DNA of 64,000 nucleotides from Scolanthus callimorphus (GCA_033964015.1 CM066918.1:25379387-25443386), one strand, 5' to 3'; positions 10,801 through 22,310 are shown, counted from the first letter of the stretch. Notes: generated by a model from the letters alone, not told the origin. Numbers and translations: made by a program.

Positions 10801-12895
10801 CTCCCTCGCGAGGAGACGAGCCGGGGAGCTCTGGGTACGAGAATGGGGACCGAGAGGCTCTGTTAACAACGTTTGAGCATGCGCTGAACGGTCTCTTTCT
10901 TAACGGCTCTATATTAAATCTCGCACATGCGTCCGTGGCTGTCAGAAGAGCCTCCCCCGTCAGGTTACGAGCCGATCTTGTTTTCAAAAAATATAATATG
11001 ACTGAAATGTATTTGTTTCGCTTCAGGTATTTAGAGTATTCTCTAGACTCTTCAAAGATTCGACCTCAGGACACGACTCGTGTTGTTTACTACGTGGCGA
11101 ACTACAATCCGCAAGGGAGACAGCTAGCCTGGGATTTTGTACGCCTGAACTGGGCGACCTTTCAAGAAAGGTAAAGATCACGTTTGTTTGAATGGCTCAT
11201 GTTAAGAAAGTGTTGTCGGATACGCGCGGGTTGCCTGTGGCTTTTTAATCTCGTCTCAGGCCCTATGACCGAGAAAATAAAAACAAGGATAGCAATGAAA
11301 GAGACAGGGCTACCTGTAACAAACAGCAGCGATATAGCTTCTCGGAAGATGTTGCAGGGCTCGAAATAGGGGGGGGGGGGAAATAGGCCTGCCATTTTAT
11401 ATATTGACCTGCCACATGAACGACATGGAATTTGAATGCAAATAAAGTTATAACCTTTTAATCTAAGACTAGTAAATGTAAGCAAGTGAATTGGAATCCA
11501 TTTCAATTTCATTTTAATTGTGACATTGTATATGAGGTAGATATTCTTCGCCTGCCATTTTCTTTTGCTTTTGGCATGCCATTATTATTTTTTTGCCTGC
11601 CAAGTGTTAAATATGGCCTGACATTTGGCCATTGGTAGGCAGCTATTTCGAGCCCTGTCTTGTGTGATTGGATAGGCAGAACAAAGCATCTCTATTGTTT
11701 TGCACTGAGGGAATCAACCGAATAGACTTAGATTTACAAGAGTTGTACCATGACTTGCAACGAAGCGCGCTGTTTCAAGAACAGATTTCGTATGACTGTG
11801 AAGAGGCACGGAACACGATACGCGATCACGGCATGGCCGCACGGAACTCGACACCACGTGAACAGTCAACCAATCGCTGTATCATGCGGTATTTTTCTGG
11901 CCGACCATGATAGGCTAGTCGCCATCCAGCGACAAGACATTGGCCACAAGGTTTTAGTTAAAAATTTGGACTAATTAAAGTTCGGCGAACACAATTGCCC
12001 TGGACACCCAATCACTGCCTCACGGCGCGGTATTTTTCTGGCCGACCATGAAAGGCTCGTCAACATCCATGCAGCGACAAGGCACTAGTCAGTCGCCAAA
12101 AATATCTGGACAGGCTGGCAACAAGGGTTAATTTTCCCTCCTATGTTTTACATAAAAAGCTAAGGAATTTGCTTACGGAAACTCCTCATTTCAGGTACGG
12201 CGGTGGGTTCTTTGCCTTTAGAAATCTCATCTTAGGCGTCACCGGTGGATTCTCTAATGAATTTCAGCTACAAGAGGTAAGACCTATTCACCGTCCACCT
12301 TAGCTTTACAATTCAAATCAAGAGGTGTCTTGTTTTCCAGGATTTTCACGGGCTACCTGTGGATTTTGCTATGACCAGGGTTAGTCAAACTAACATTGAC
12401 TCGGCGTAACACGATGGCATTGCCACACCCCCCTAAAGATAACCCACGGGACTTTCCAGGCTTTCCAGGAAATGTACGAACACTGTCAAACTTACATTGA
12501 CTGGTAATATGGTGGCCTCTTTGGACATTGAAAACATGGTAGCATCTTTGTCGATTAAAACTTCTTCAATGCAAGGAGGTTTTGGAGATTTGCGAAAACG
12601 TTTCGACATTATGAAGCTCACACAACATTTTAAAAGCGCACGTCGTCTTCTGACCCACGACACGTTCATAAAACATTCAATTGGTAGTTTTGTTTTCTTA
12701 CGCTTCTGGTTTTTGTCTATTTTCTTATGACAGCTCATTGAGTTCAACAAAAAGAACAAAAACGCTGGCTCAGGTGCGCGGGCTCAAATTCAGGCGGAGG
12801 AGCGAGTACGAGCTAACATACAGTGGGTGAAAGAGAACGAACAAGATGTCGAGAAGTGGCTGGAAAAATTCATCAAAGATCACAATGTACCTTAA
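1801..12895 (+). CDS. M1-family aminopeptidase (aminopeptidase N-like), 3' half of the gene
   Basis: Eight exons, joined by GT/AG signals and compatible phase, encode the C-terminal ERAP1-C-like region of a gluzincin aminopeptidase: 1801-1925, 3863-4013, 4580-4653, 5209-5319, 10198-10365, 11027-11170, 12195-12276 and 12734-12895 (TAA at 12893). Diagnostic stretches are YGYFRVNYDDSNW, YLKNETDYVPWSAAL, CVDTATKLFKKWM and the closing helix ANIQWVKENEQDVEKW. The HExxH catalytic domain would lie upstream of the window. Family members are zinc-dependent, mostly membrane-anchored ectoenzymes that remove N-terminal residues from peptides. Odd point: the exon expected between the first two, carrying the DRAxLIDDAF-type helix of the family, was not found in 1926-3862, although MITE and LINE debris sits there. 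Exons 1 and 2 also do not join in matching phase. Loss of that exon, or simple failure to see it, are both possible. A LINE occupies the 5320-10197 intron. Confidence 0.85.
2050..2440. repeat. Nested short hairpins
   Basis: One perfect hairpin lies at about 2124-2163 (GAAACATATAAGTTATA mirrored). A larger inverted repeat at about 2178-2283 has arms containing GGACTCTTATTTATCACGC and its complement. GC-rich GCGCGCGC motifs flank both. The arrangement looks like MITE debris inside an aminopeptidase intron. Confidence 0.5.
2838..3211. repeat. Pair of diverged direct repeats
   Basis: Two copies of a ~65-bp segment beginning ACCATTTGCGCGCGCTTG (about 2838-2902 and 3140-3211) share the AAAAAAGCTATTT ending. 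A G-homopolymer run at ~3126-3139 precedes the second copy. No coding content. Confidence 0.55.
3248..3560 (+). mobile_element. 5'-truncated LINE 3' end (CR1/L2-like)
   Basis: One frame encodes the terminal reverse-transcriptase tail typical of CR1/L2-type LINEs (RVSYKGAYIRNSLPEKLH followed by LQTFKQALDELPP), then an AT-rich tail ending in a TCTATCTAT-like run near 3560. Only the extreme 3' end survives, so it is a dead-on-arrival insertion in the aminopeptidase intron. Confidence 0.65.
5672..6713 (+). pseudogene. LINE ORF1: SAP motif, coiled coil and SGNH-esterase remnant
   Basis: ORF1 probably starts at the ATG at 5672. A one-base loss near 5732 moves the reading frame into the frame that is open to 6534. 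That frame carries a SAP-type DNA-binding helix pair (LEDLKFELDKRGLKKTGKK, ~5880-5960), a coiled coil (~6040-6190), a basic linker (KTKNKRSKRKNKKQ) and the first SGNH-hydrolase block, IVGDSIVNGL (~6430-6460). After 6534 a second frame to 6713 supplies the last SGNH block (DKLHLNKKG), with the middle of the domain missing. ORF1 esterase domains are known in CR1/L2 LINEs; a SAP motif fused to one is less familiar to me. Frameshifted and internally deleted. Confidence 0.7.
6747..9614 (+). pseudogene. LINE ORF2: AP endonuclease plus reverse transcriptase, one internal stop
   Basis: The reading frame is continuous apart from a single TAA at 7773-7775; the downstream part resumes in the same frame. 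The N-terminal part is an apurinic-type endonuclease (GHLNIRSLHAHVDEL, LNETRLD, the GGGVAILI block, SWYRPP, and the SDHNLVY motif near 7420). The C-terminal part is reverse transcriptase with the LFIDLKKAFDTVDH, GVPQGSVLGPLLF and MYADDTN motifs (catalytic YADD near 8800), followed by the CR1/L2-type C-terminal region. It would nick target DNA and copy the LINE RNA there. The stop separates endonuclease from RT, so the copy is presumably inactive. Confidence 0.85.
10440..10985. repeat. Inverted-repeat family (CTGTCACCAGAGCCTCC type)
   Basis: A ~60-bp module around CAGAGCTCCCCGGCTCG with AGGCTCTGGTGAC occurs forward near 10530-10585 and inverted near 10788-10850, with a diverged third module near 10925-10975. 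The same module recurs at 42275-42420. It lies in the intron between two aminopeptidase exons. A small non-autonomous DNA element is likely. Confidence 0.55.
11355..11657. mobile_element. hAT-like MITE
   Basis: A 303-bp element bounded by CAGGGCTCGAAATA and its inverted copy TATTTCGAGCCCTG. The CAGGG start is hAT-like. The interior is non-coding, with a G run near 11370 and repeated CCTGCCA motifs. The 8-base flanks do not match, so the superfamily call is tentative. Confidence 0.6.
11850..12090. repeat. Direct duplication in an aminopeptidase intron
   Basis: A ~60-bp segment containing GGTATTTTTCTGGCCGACCATGA occurs near 11887 and again near 12030. Both copies are followed by a conserved CCAGCGACAAG/GCAGCGACAAG module. 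The copies are in direct orientation and non-coding. Confidence 0.6.
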
Positions 12896-13674
12896 TACGC
12901 ACGAAGCGACGCCACTTGCACCGGATTGGCTTCCCGGGAAAACTGCGAAGTGGGTTCTTCAAATTCTGGGGTCAAGATGAAGATAGTAAAGCGACGTTCA
13001 CACCATGAAATTAGTCTTATTAGAAAATGGATAGTATTAGGATAGATTTTTTTTTTTTCTCAAGTGCTTCTCATTATTATTTTCTCGAACGCAATTATTA
13101 CACGGTGAGTCAATTCTTCTCGAGCCTAGCCTAGCGGCACGTTCGGGTAGAATTTGGTAGCTTTTTCAAAGCTTCAAAGCTTTAAATTGAAAGCAGTTTA
13201 TTTTGTATTACACTACAAGGCTACCTTATATCTTCACTGTATTTTTTCACGTATTCTTTTGAAAAATTTGCTGTTGTATGCAACGTTATTGGTTTATTAT
13301 TTTCTACCTGGGCAGAGCACATTATTTGTAAGGTGCGATTATCTTCAGCTCATTTTAATAAATGCGCCCCCTACTGACACGTGCATTGACGCGTGTCATC
13401 TCTGAATAGAACTCAACCTTACGTTTTCGTCAACTGTCCCTAATTTTCTCTTGGCCATCTTCAACCTGCTTCGGGCATTTCAGGGGCATAGCCCACATTT
13501 GAGGGGGTCACTGCTACCGACCCTGTATGATGACCCATTTTTGTCTATTTTTTCTTAATGTTTACTATATTTTTCGTATTTTTTAGTATTTGCCTGATGT
13601 TTTAATCAAGATGATGATCCCAAAAGGGGCTCACATGCACCCTAGGACCCCCTCCCCTCGACACACCTCCCTAG
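12896..13674. other. Aminopeptidase 3' flank, no gene seen
   Basis: Follows the aminopeptidase stop codon and presumably contains its 3' UTR. T-rich and AT-rich stretches are present, but no coding segment or element boundary could be supported. Confidence 0.4.
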
Positions 13675-13955
13675 CACAGGATATTTCTGCAGCAACCGAT
13701 GAATGGGAAAAGATGAACATCTCCGCCACAGGCATGGGAAGTGTTCGGAATTCACGTGTTTATCCATGGGAAAGCCCTTCCTTCCCTTGCCTTCCCCCGG
13801 GGAAAGAGGTAAAGGAGGGGAGGAGGGGAGGGGGGGGGGGAGGGAGGACCCTGGCGCGCGAGGATGGGGAATGCCAAAAACTTCCCAATCTTGTGTCATG
13901 GGAAATTCAGCTTTTCAAATTATTGGGTTTCTGAAGACTGAAATTCCCTGTAGTT
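13675..13955. mobile_element. MITE, same family as the target of the 45-57 kb retroelement
   Basis: The inverted ends ACAGGATATTTCTGCAG (left) and CTGAAGACTGAAATTCCCTGT (right) resemble the arms at 45030-45080 and 56710-56762. The interior has ATGGGAAGTGTTCGGAATTC motifs and a G/A-rich run near 13810-13845. Non-coding. Confidence 0.6.
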
Positions 13956-14814
13956 GTCCCGTGGTCCCTCAAGATCGACGATGCTATGAGTTGCCGTTTC
14001 CTTCCTCCTTTTATTTCCCAAAGTAACCCACATTGAATTATGTCTGACACGCAATCTGTTATTCACAATGGTCTGTATATGTAATGAACATTGTAGAGAG
14101 TCTATAGTAAATGTGTAGTATTTTTATTTACATTGGTTGTCATGTGTTATTTTGAGACTGACATTAATCTTGTCCGTGCAGGAAGATTCGGTGTACAATC
14201 TTGGATAAAATAAAGCGGAAAGTTTTACCTTCCCTCCCCCGAAGCGCGCGCCCATTTTCCCAACATTTATTGGAAGGTAGTGGAGGTCCTGATTTTCCAT
14301 ATATTTTGTCCAAGTTTGTGGGTCGCAAAAATAGCACCCGTTGGACCCTCGCATGTTTACATTCGCCACCCCTTCTTTTTAAGCGAAAATCTATGGTGCA
14401 AATATTATGTTTATCCAAGTACATAACGCGACGGCAATGCGAAAATTGTCGGCTCTGTAACGATAAATTTCAATAAATGGAGAGAAAATAGTATTTAAAT
14501 AAGAAGCCCAGAGTATAACACTGGACATCCTTAGAAGAACTTTCAGGGCATCCATGTGATCCTGTTCAAGGAAATAAAAATCAAACGAGATGACGTGTAT
14601 GCGCATGCGCGATTGGAAAATACAAAAGTAACTCATTCTCGTGTCCATATAATGCGTATTATTGGATTATGACGAATGAAAATATGCGAAACGGCAGGTG
14701 TGAGAAATATTTTTTTGCATATTTCCCTTAGATAAAAGAATAAACAACCTGTCCCACATGGATCTCATACACACTCATCAGACCTATAAATACGTTGGTG
14801 ATGCATATTAATTG
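13956..14814. other. No gene seen
   Basis: AT-rich intergenic DNA with a scatter of short open frames lacking recognisable motifs or splice context. No confident repeat boundary. Confidence 0.35.
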
Positions 14815-14990
14815 GTGTTGATTGTTCACTAACGGTACAAGGGGCGTCCTTATATGGTCTGGTGGCCGGGCGTACTCTCACCCATAGGTATCTAGCTACT
14901 GAGCAACTCAACATCCGTGGATAGCGACTGTCAGAGCTGAAATCTCTGGCGTGGGCGTAAGAACCGTACGGTCGCCATACGACGCTTCAG
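14815..14990 (+). repeat. Interspersed repeat, copy 1 (GGGCGTCCTTA family)
   Basis: About 175 bp, strongly similar and in the same orientation to 42538-42712. Shared blocks are ACAAGGGGCGTCCTTA, TGGTGGCCGGGCGTACTCTC, ATAGCGACTGTCAGAGC and TCTGGCGTGGGCGTAAGAAC. It matches no RNA family I can recall. It could be a SINE or the untranslated end of a larger element. Confidence 0.6.
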
Positions 14991-15327
14991 CTCTTTGTCT
15001 GGAAGTATGGTCCTGTTTATTTTTATTTTTCCTCAAGTCGAGTAAATATGTTGACCGGAGAGCAGTTTCCATCATTCATATCGCAAATAAACTATGCTAA
15101 CACCGACATACGCAATTATAATATTCAGGACATCGATGCACTGCCCAAAATGGTCATTGGAACGCCAATAGCTGAATAGCTATCTTCTGTACATATCCGT
15201 CGTCTGAGGGCCATATGATGTGTCGAGCTTGTATTTAATACGCAAAAGTAAATTATTTCTGGGATTTTTTTTTTCTTTGCTATCGTTGGCTGAATAATAA
15301 AACCATCCAATCCTGCTCGACTTTTTG

Positions 15328-15399
15328 CAGAATATCGTCTGATTTTATAGTCAAGTCAGGACTGCGTCCCACGTCGGCTAAGTATCAGACGATATTCTG
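15328..15399. repeat. Hairpin
   Basis: CAGAATATCGTCTGA at 15328 and its exact complement at 15385-15399 flank a ~42-bp loop. Non-coding; possibly a relic of a small inverted-repeat element. Confidence 0.55.
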
Positions 15400-15445
15400 T
15401 GCAATCTCGCAGGTTAATGGTTAATTATGTAGAAGCTATCGGAAG

Positions 15446-15812
15446 ACCTTATAGGATTGATGCACCTAAGTGAAAACAATTGAAACACATGAAAAGAACG
15501 AGAATACAATAGAACAATGAGGTGCATCAAGCCAATAGCGTTAGATCTTACGAGTAGCTGCTACATAACTGACTGTATAACCCTATAGGATTGATGCACC
15601 TCAGTGAAAACAATGGAAACACAAAAATAGAACGAGAATACAATAGAACAATGAGGTGTAGCAAGCCAATAGCGTTAGATCTTACGAGCAGCTGCTACAT
15701 AACTGACTGTATAACCCTATAGGATTGATGCACCTCGGTGAAACAATGGAAACACATGAATAGAACGAGAATACAATAGAACAATGAGGTGTATCAAGCC
15801 AATAGCGTTCGA
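15446..15812 (+). repeat. 134-bp tandem repeat, ~2.8 copies
   Basis: The motif ATAGGATTGATGCACCT recurs at 15451, 15585 and 15719, an exact 134-bp period. Each unit ends with the GAGGTG(T/C)A(T/G)CAAGCCAATAGCGTT block and TACATAACTGACTGTATAA. The copies are very similar, so the array is recent. Non-coding. Confidence 0.9.
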
Positions 15813-15854
15813 CCTTAGCTGCTATATGTTAAAGGTGGAGCAAACTGACGACCC

Positions 15855-15997
15855 AAGGGCGGATTTAGTCTATTGCAACCGTAGGCGTAGCAAATGCTAC
15901 GATGCGATCAGATTTCAGGGACTTTTTTTCATTTTCATTTATTGCCTAAATGACAGTGCGCAACACTGTCAGATTTTTTTTCCTAAATCCGCCCCTT
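15855..15997. mobile_element. Small MITE-like inverted repeat
   Basis: AAGGGCGGATTTAG at 15855 and CTAAATCCGCCCCTT ending at 15997 form inverted ends of a ~143-bp non-coding element. Confidence 0.5.
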
Positions 15998-16299
15998 GCG
16001 CCCGCAACACCTACAACAGCGAACGCACGACTCGAGACGCCTAACGGATTAATTAAGACGCCTAATAAATGGATTAAATTTAGATATTTTATTTATTTAG
16101 CGCTTAGATATTAAAGCACCGCAATGGTACTCATAGGGGTTCAAATACTTTCGAGGGGATTGAGTTCATCTTCGGGAACCACGGCGTTGCGGCGAGAAAA
16201 CAAGGCGTGTCGAAGGGGCAAAAGAGAGCAATAAAAAGCCGCGCACCTTTGCATGAAGAACGAAGCTGAGGGAAGGCGCGCATTTAGTGACTTGCCACT

Positions 16300-16638
16300 G
16301 TCCGCCGGTGTGCAGCCTCTTGTTCAAGAAAAAGGCAACCTCGTCCCGAAGGGCCTTCTCGGTCGTTTTTTAAAATGGCGGTTGACTCAGAGAAGACCCT
16401 GGGGGAGGCTGAGTCACATGACCACTGTTTGAGGACATGAGAACGAGTTTTGTCCTTTGTTCCGAAGCGGTCTCTGAGTCCAACCTCGTCCCCAGGGTCT
16501 TCTCGGTCGTTTTTCAAAATGGCGGTTAGCTTGGGAGAAGACCCTGGGGAAGGCTGAGTCACATGACCGTTTCGAAACAAAGGAGAACCTCGTTCCCATG
16601 TCCTCAAACAGTGGTCATGTGACTCAGCCTCCCCCAGG
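16300..16638. repeat. CCCTGGGG/GGCGG-type inverted-repeat cluster, interrupted by a foldback element
   Basis: Alternating inverted copies of GAAGACCCTGGGGGAGGCTGAGTCACATGACC and TCTCGGTCGTTTTTCAAAATGGCGG occur here, and the family resumes at 22751-22830 (ACCGAGAAGACCCTGGGGACGAGG). The 6.1-kb foldback element at 16639-22750 has therefore split an older repeat cluster. Confidence 0.65.
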
Positions 16639-17084
16639 GTTGTGCCTAAATCCTACCCCCTAGCCGTACGCCCGAACTTGTCCCGAAGTCGGAAGATTTC
16701 CGAATTTACCCGAACATCGGAAATCCAAGATGGCGGCTATTGGAAAGCAGAAACCCGCGAAAGGTACAAAACGAACCGTTAGAGATCGTTTTAGGCCGCT
16801 ACTGTAAAGATAAACGATAAAGGAGAGCAAGATGGAATTGTGCTGGCTCGTACAACACCACGAGGATATCAAATCTACTGATATTGGGGCTTTAATGTTG
16901 CTCAAACGGCTCGAAGCAAAACTTGCAAAAATAACACCCAAATACTGCATGAACTGCTGGTTGTATAAACTGTACGGCTGAGGATAGTGATTTCCTGACA
17001 CTGTGTTATCGAGTTTTGTACTTCAATATTGCTGCAACTAGAAAAGATGAGAAAAATCCTCAAGATAATTCGAGAGGCAAGTTT

Positions 17085-17840
17085 ATGTACGGCTAGAGGG
17101 TAGGATTGTACGGCTAGGGGGTAGGATCCTTCAGAAATCAACAGTTGTACGGCTAGAGGGTAGGATATGTACAGCTAGGGGGTAGGATCCTACAGAAATC
17201 AACATTTGTACGGCTAGGGGGTAGGATATGTACGGCTAGGGGGAAGGATTCTACAGAAATCAACATTTGTACGGCTAGGGGGTAGGATATGTACAGCTAG
17301 GGGGTAGGATCCTACAGAAATCAACATTTGTACGGCTAGGGGGTAGGATATGTACGGCTAGGGGGTAGGATTCTACAGAAATCAACATTTGTACGGCTAG
17401 AGGGTAGGATATGTACGGCTAGGGGGTAGGATCCTACTGAAATCAACATTTGTATGGCTAGAGGGTAGGATCCCATGAAACGCGACATTTGTACGGCTAG
17501 AGGGTAGGATATGTATGGCTAGGGGATAGAATCCTACAGAAATCAACATTTGTACGGCTAGAGGGTAGGATTTGTACAGCTAGGGGTAGGATCCTACAGA
17601 AATCAACATTTGTAATTGCTAGAGGGTAGGATATGTACGGCTAGGGGGTAGGATTCTACAGATATCAACATTTGTACGGCTAGGGGGTAGGATATTTTAC
17701 AGCTAGGGGGTAGGATCCTACAGAAATCACCATTTGTACGCCTAAGGGGTAGGATATGTACGGCTAGGGGGTAGGATCCTACAGAAATCAACATTTGTAT
17801 GGCTAGAGTGTAGGATATGTATGGCTAGAGGGTAGCAGGG
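17085..17840 (-). repeat. Minisatellite, left arm of foldback
   Basis: A tandem array of a ~60-bp composite of two related halves: TGTACGGCTAGGGGGTAGGATA, then TGTACGGCTAGGGGGTAGGATC, then CTACAGAAATCAACATT. About a dozen units with small variations. It is the inverted equivalent of the array at 20575-22310. Confidence 0.9.
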
Positions 17841-18694
17841 GTTTCTATAGAAGGCGGCAACCAGCATGAACTGCTGTCTTCTTCACTGAAGCTTTTGAAA
17901 ACCCCATAAACTAATTTGCTCTCAAAACGCAGGAAACACCTTTTCTGCTACCGAAATTTCAAAATTTCCAAGGGGAGCAATTTCCCTTCCTTAGAAGGCT
18001 CAGGCCTTGGGCCTTAGTATGGGACCCCCAAATGCAGCCGCCTACTTACAAAGTGTAGTCTGCTACTTCAAAAAAAATGTATTAAAACCCCTTGGGTAGG
18101 ATCCCAGAGAAATCAACATTTGAATGGCTTGTGAACAGCTAGGATATGTACGACTAGAGGGCAGGAGCTTATTTACTGTTAGTGGATATGATCCCAGAGA
18201 ACCACTTTATTTGCTCATGGTAGGATTATGTATTTACCTGTAGGGGGGAAGGATCGTGTACAACTCAACATTTGCAGGAACCCCCAAAACACCAGATTTG
18301 TACAGCTGGGGGAAAGGACCATTTTTTTATTAGTCTCTATAACACAGTCCATGGAGGCTTTTTCATATTACAGATGATGGGCAGGTCAAAAAAGAGCTGC
18401 ACCTCCCCGCCCCGAACCTCAATGTGAAGCTCTCCATTTTGACAACCACCCTGGAATTCAAGAGGTCCTTTGCACTTAATTGACACAATTTTTATTTGTG
18501 TTAGTATGTTTATTATTATTAACAATCAAGTGTAAAATTGCAAAACTTAATAAAAATATATAAACAAAAAACAATCAAGTGCTAGGCGCCCACGTAGCTA
18601 CATGCAGGAGGAAAAAAAACAACACAAAAGTGTATATGCATCAACCTGTTTTGTGGTGGACTTCCATCCATGTGTCCATCCACAGGCAACCCAA

Positions 18695-19180
18695 ATGTCA
18701 TCAAACGAGAAAAGGTTTATATCTTAGGAAGGAATGAACCTCAGACACTCAGACAGCCAAACTTGGGGAAAGTTATCTAAGTAGCAAGGGGGTGCAACTG
18801 CATAGTCACGTGGTATGACATAATCGATGGCATCTTCAAACAAGGAAAGGCTTATATCCTAGGAAGGGGTGAACCTCAGACAACCAAACTTGGGCGAAAA
18901 TATCTAAGTGGCAAGCGGGGTGCAACTGCCTAGTCATGTGGTATGACGTAATTGATGATGTCATCAAACGAGGAAAGGCTTATATCTTAGGAAGGGGTGA
19001 ACCTCAGACAACCAAACTTGGGTCAAAATATCTAAGTGGCAAGGGGGGTGCAACTGCGTAGTCATGTGGTATGATATCTTCAATGACATTATCATCAATG
19101 ACATCATCAAACCTCAGACAACCAAACTTGGGTGAAATTATCTAAGTGGCAAGGAGGGTGAAAGTGTTTGGTCACGTGGT
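18695..19180. repeat. ~131-bp tandem repeat in foldback centre
   Basis: About 3.5 units of a sequence containing GGCTTATATCTTAGGAAGG, GAACCTCAGACAACCAAACTTGGG and TATCTAAGTGGCAAGG, with starts near 18699, 18832 and 18961 and a truncated copy near 19101. Non-coding. Confidence 0.8.
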
Positions 19181-19280
19181 ACAATGGTGACAGGGTATGC
19201 AACCTTTTGTCTCATTAACACAGGGAGGCCTTTAGGGTAGGCTTTTAGCCAGTGGTTAAATCTATATATTATTTAATTTC

Positions 19281-19694
19281 ACCCGGGGGGGGGGGGGGGA
19301 CTCCCAATATTTTAGACGGGGGTGCTTGTTGGGAAAATTGATTTTGACCCTAAGGGATAGCAAAATGGGTGTGGCAAACAGCAAATTTACCCCTAAAAGA
19401 AAGCAAATTTGGCCTGGCGACCGCCAAATTTACCCCTAAAAGATAGCAAATTTGGCAGGTCAAAACAAATAAAAGCGAATTTGAGGTCTTTTAGAGTTTT
19501 CAACCAAGTTTCCTTTGTAAATATCGGTTCTGGTGTCAGTACCAATATATTTCTGGGCAAGGATTGGTCTGAGACTCCCCTAAGGGATAGGGCTGATTTT
19601 AAACACCCCTAAGAGATAGCACGTCTGTCAATTTTTTACCCTAAGGGATAGGACGAGCACCCCCGTCTGAAAATCCCCCCCCCCCCCCCCGGGA
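19281..19694. mobile_element. G-run-bounded MITE nested in the foldback element
   Basis: The ends are inverted: CCCGGGGG... with GACGGGGGTGC on the left, GCACCCCCGTC with ...CCCCCGGG on the right. Internal CCCTAAGGGATAG motifs are repeated in both orientations. ~410 bp and non-coding. G/C homopolymer runs cap both termini. Confidence 0.65.
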
Positions 19695-20574
19695 GAATTT
19701 CACCTACTGTACAGCTTCTTTGTACTAGGTGATGTTATGAAATAATATACACTTTCTTGTTTACTACAAATTACTAGGTTTACCACTGATAGCATTGCAC
19801 CTACTTATAGGTTTCAGGAGATATTGCAACTCCATGCATACATATACATACATACAAACATAACTTTATTTTTCCTGGAATTTTTGATAGCTGGAAAGCT
19901 AATATCTCTGGTTATTATTATTACACTCGGAATTTTTACTTAAGTAAATACAGGAATCTACTTCAGTAAAATTTTCACAAGTGTAAACACCATTGCTAAC
20001 CTCAGTAAAAATCGATCGGGAACAACAGAAAATTTACCTACAATCAGGTAAACATTTACCCTACTATGAGGCTGGGTTGGAGCGACTCAACTGAGGTAAG
20101 TTTGACAGCTCATGTCAAATTCGAGACAAGTGGTGTCCGTGTTCATAAACCCTGCCTAACAACATTTACTGCGGTTAGGTTATAACTCGACCTCAGTAAA
20201 TATTTGCCTAAGTAAATCGCCAAGTGTAAACACAACATAAGTATTAAATCCAAAGCCTTGTGGATTTTAACTATGGCTGGTACAGGCTATAAAATAATGT
20301 TACACCCTCTAGCAAAAAAACTGAATTGAAGTCTTGTCCTACAGTATTTTTCGTTTTATGGCTTGCCTCATATATATTGCCTCAGCATTACGATATCTCT
20401 CTACAATTTAAAACAAAGAAAATAGCTTATGAATAAATAAATTCATTCCTGATTTGACAAACATTATACTGTATAATGCTATCGGAATTACTTTCTGGAG
20501 TGTGGCATACATTGATTCCTGGTATTAGAGCAGCCTGTCATTTTATTATGAACAACTTACTTGTAGATAATACC

Positions 20575-22310
20575 CTCTAGACAATACATCCTACCCTCTA
20601 GCATTGTTGATTTCTGTAGAATCCTACCCTCTAGCATCCTAACCCTAGCCGTACAAATGTTGAATTCTTTGGAATCCTACCCTCTAGCCTCACAAATGTT
20701 GATTTCTGTAGGAGCCCCTAGTCGTACAAAAGTTCCTACCCTCTAGCCATACAAATGTTGATTTCTTTAGGATCCTACCTCCTAGCCGTACATATCCTAC
20801 CCCTAGCCGTACAAATGTTGATTTCTGAAGGATCCTACCCCCTAGCTGTACATAACCTACCCCCTAGCCGTACTATTGAGCCGTACAAATGTTGATTTCT
20901 GTAGGATCCTACCCCCTAGCCATACATATCCTACCCTCTTCTGTACAAATGTTGATTTCTGTAGGATCCTACCCCTATAGGTACATATCCTACCCTCTAG
21001 CCATACAAATTTGTTGATTTCTGTAGGATCCTACCCCCTAGCTGTACAAATCCTACCCTCTAGCCATACAAATGTTGATTTCTGTAGGATCCTACCCCTA
21101 GCTGTACATATCTCTACCCTCTAGCCGTACAAATGTTGCGTTTCATGGGATCCTACCTCCTAGCAGTACAAATGTTGATTTCTGTAGGATCCTACCCCCT
21201 AGCTGTACATATCCTACCCCCTAGCAGTACACATGTTGATTTCTGTAGGATTCTAACCCTAGCCATATATATCCTACCCTCTAGCCGTACAAATGTCGTG
21301 TGTCATGGGATCCTACCCTCTAGCCATACAAATGTTGATTTCAGTAGGATCCTACCCCCTAGCCGTACATATCCTACCCTCTAGCCGTACAAATGTTGAT
21401 TTCTGTAGAATCCTACCCCCTAGCCGTACATATCCTACCCCCTAGCCGTACAAATGTTGATTTCTGTAGGATCCTACCCCCTAGCTGTACATATCCTACC
21501 CCCTAGCCGTACAAATGTTGATTTCTGTAGGATCCTACCCCCTAGCCGTACATATCCTACCCCTAGCCGTACAAATGGTGATTTCTGTAGGATCCTACCC
21601 CTAGCTGTACATATCCTACCCCTTAGCCGTACAAATGTTGATTTCTGTAGAATCCTACCCCCTAGCCGTACATCCTACCCCAAATAGCTGTACAAATGTT
21701 GATTTCTGTAGGATCCTACCCCCTAGCCGTACATATCCTACCCTCTAGCCGTACAAATGTTGATTTCTGTAGGATCCTACCCCCTAGCCGTACATATCCT
21801 ACCCTCTAGCCGTACAAATGTTGCGTTTCATGGGATCCTACCTCCTAGCAGTACAAATGTTGATTTCTGTAGGATCCTACCCCCTAGCTGCACATATCCT
21901 ACCCCCTAGCCGTACATATCCTACCCCCTAGCCATACAAATGTTGATTTCAGTAGGATCCTACCCCCTAGCCGTACATATCCTACCCTCTAGCCGTACAA
22001 ATGTTGATTTCTGTAGAATCCTACCCCCTAGCCGTACATATCCTACCCCCCTAGCCGTACAAATGTTGATTTCTGTAGGATCCTACCCCCTAGCTGTACA
22101 TATCCTACCCCCTAGCCGTACAAATGTTGATTTCTGTAGGATCCTACCCCCTAGCCGTACATATCCTACCCTCTAGCCGTACAAATGTTGATTTCTGTAA
22201 GATCCTACCCCCTAAACGTACATATCCTACCCTCTAGCCTTACAAATGTTCGTTTCTGTAGGATCCTACCCCCTAGCCGTACAAATCCTACCCTCTAGCC
22301 GTACAAAACT
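20575..22310 (+). repeat. Minisatellite, right arm of foldback
   Basis: Same unit as the left array in opposite orientation (TAGCCGTACAAATGTTGATTTCTGTAGGATCCTACCCCC type), over twenty units. Arms differ greatly in length (about 0.75 versus 1.7 kb), which points to unequal expansion after insertion. Short open frames here arise from the repeat unit. Confidence 0.9.

Noticed and set aside
16660..17001. 113-codon frame on the minus strand matching a 96-codon frame at 22439-22729
   Set aside because: These are the two inverted arms of the same foldback element, so their similarity is structural and not evidence of a gene pair.
17085..22310. CRISPR-like regularly spaced repeats
   Set aside because: The genome is eukaryotic, spacers are not unique, and the arrays are arms of an inverted-repeat transposon.
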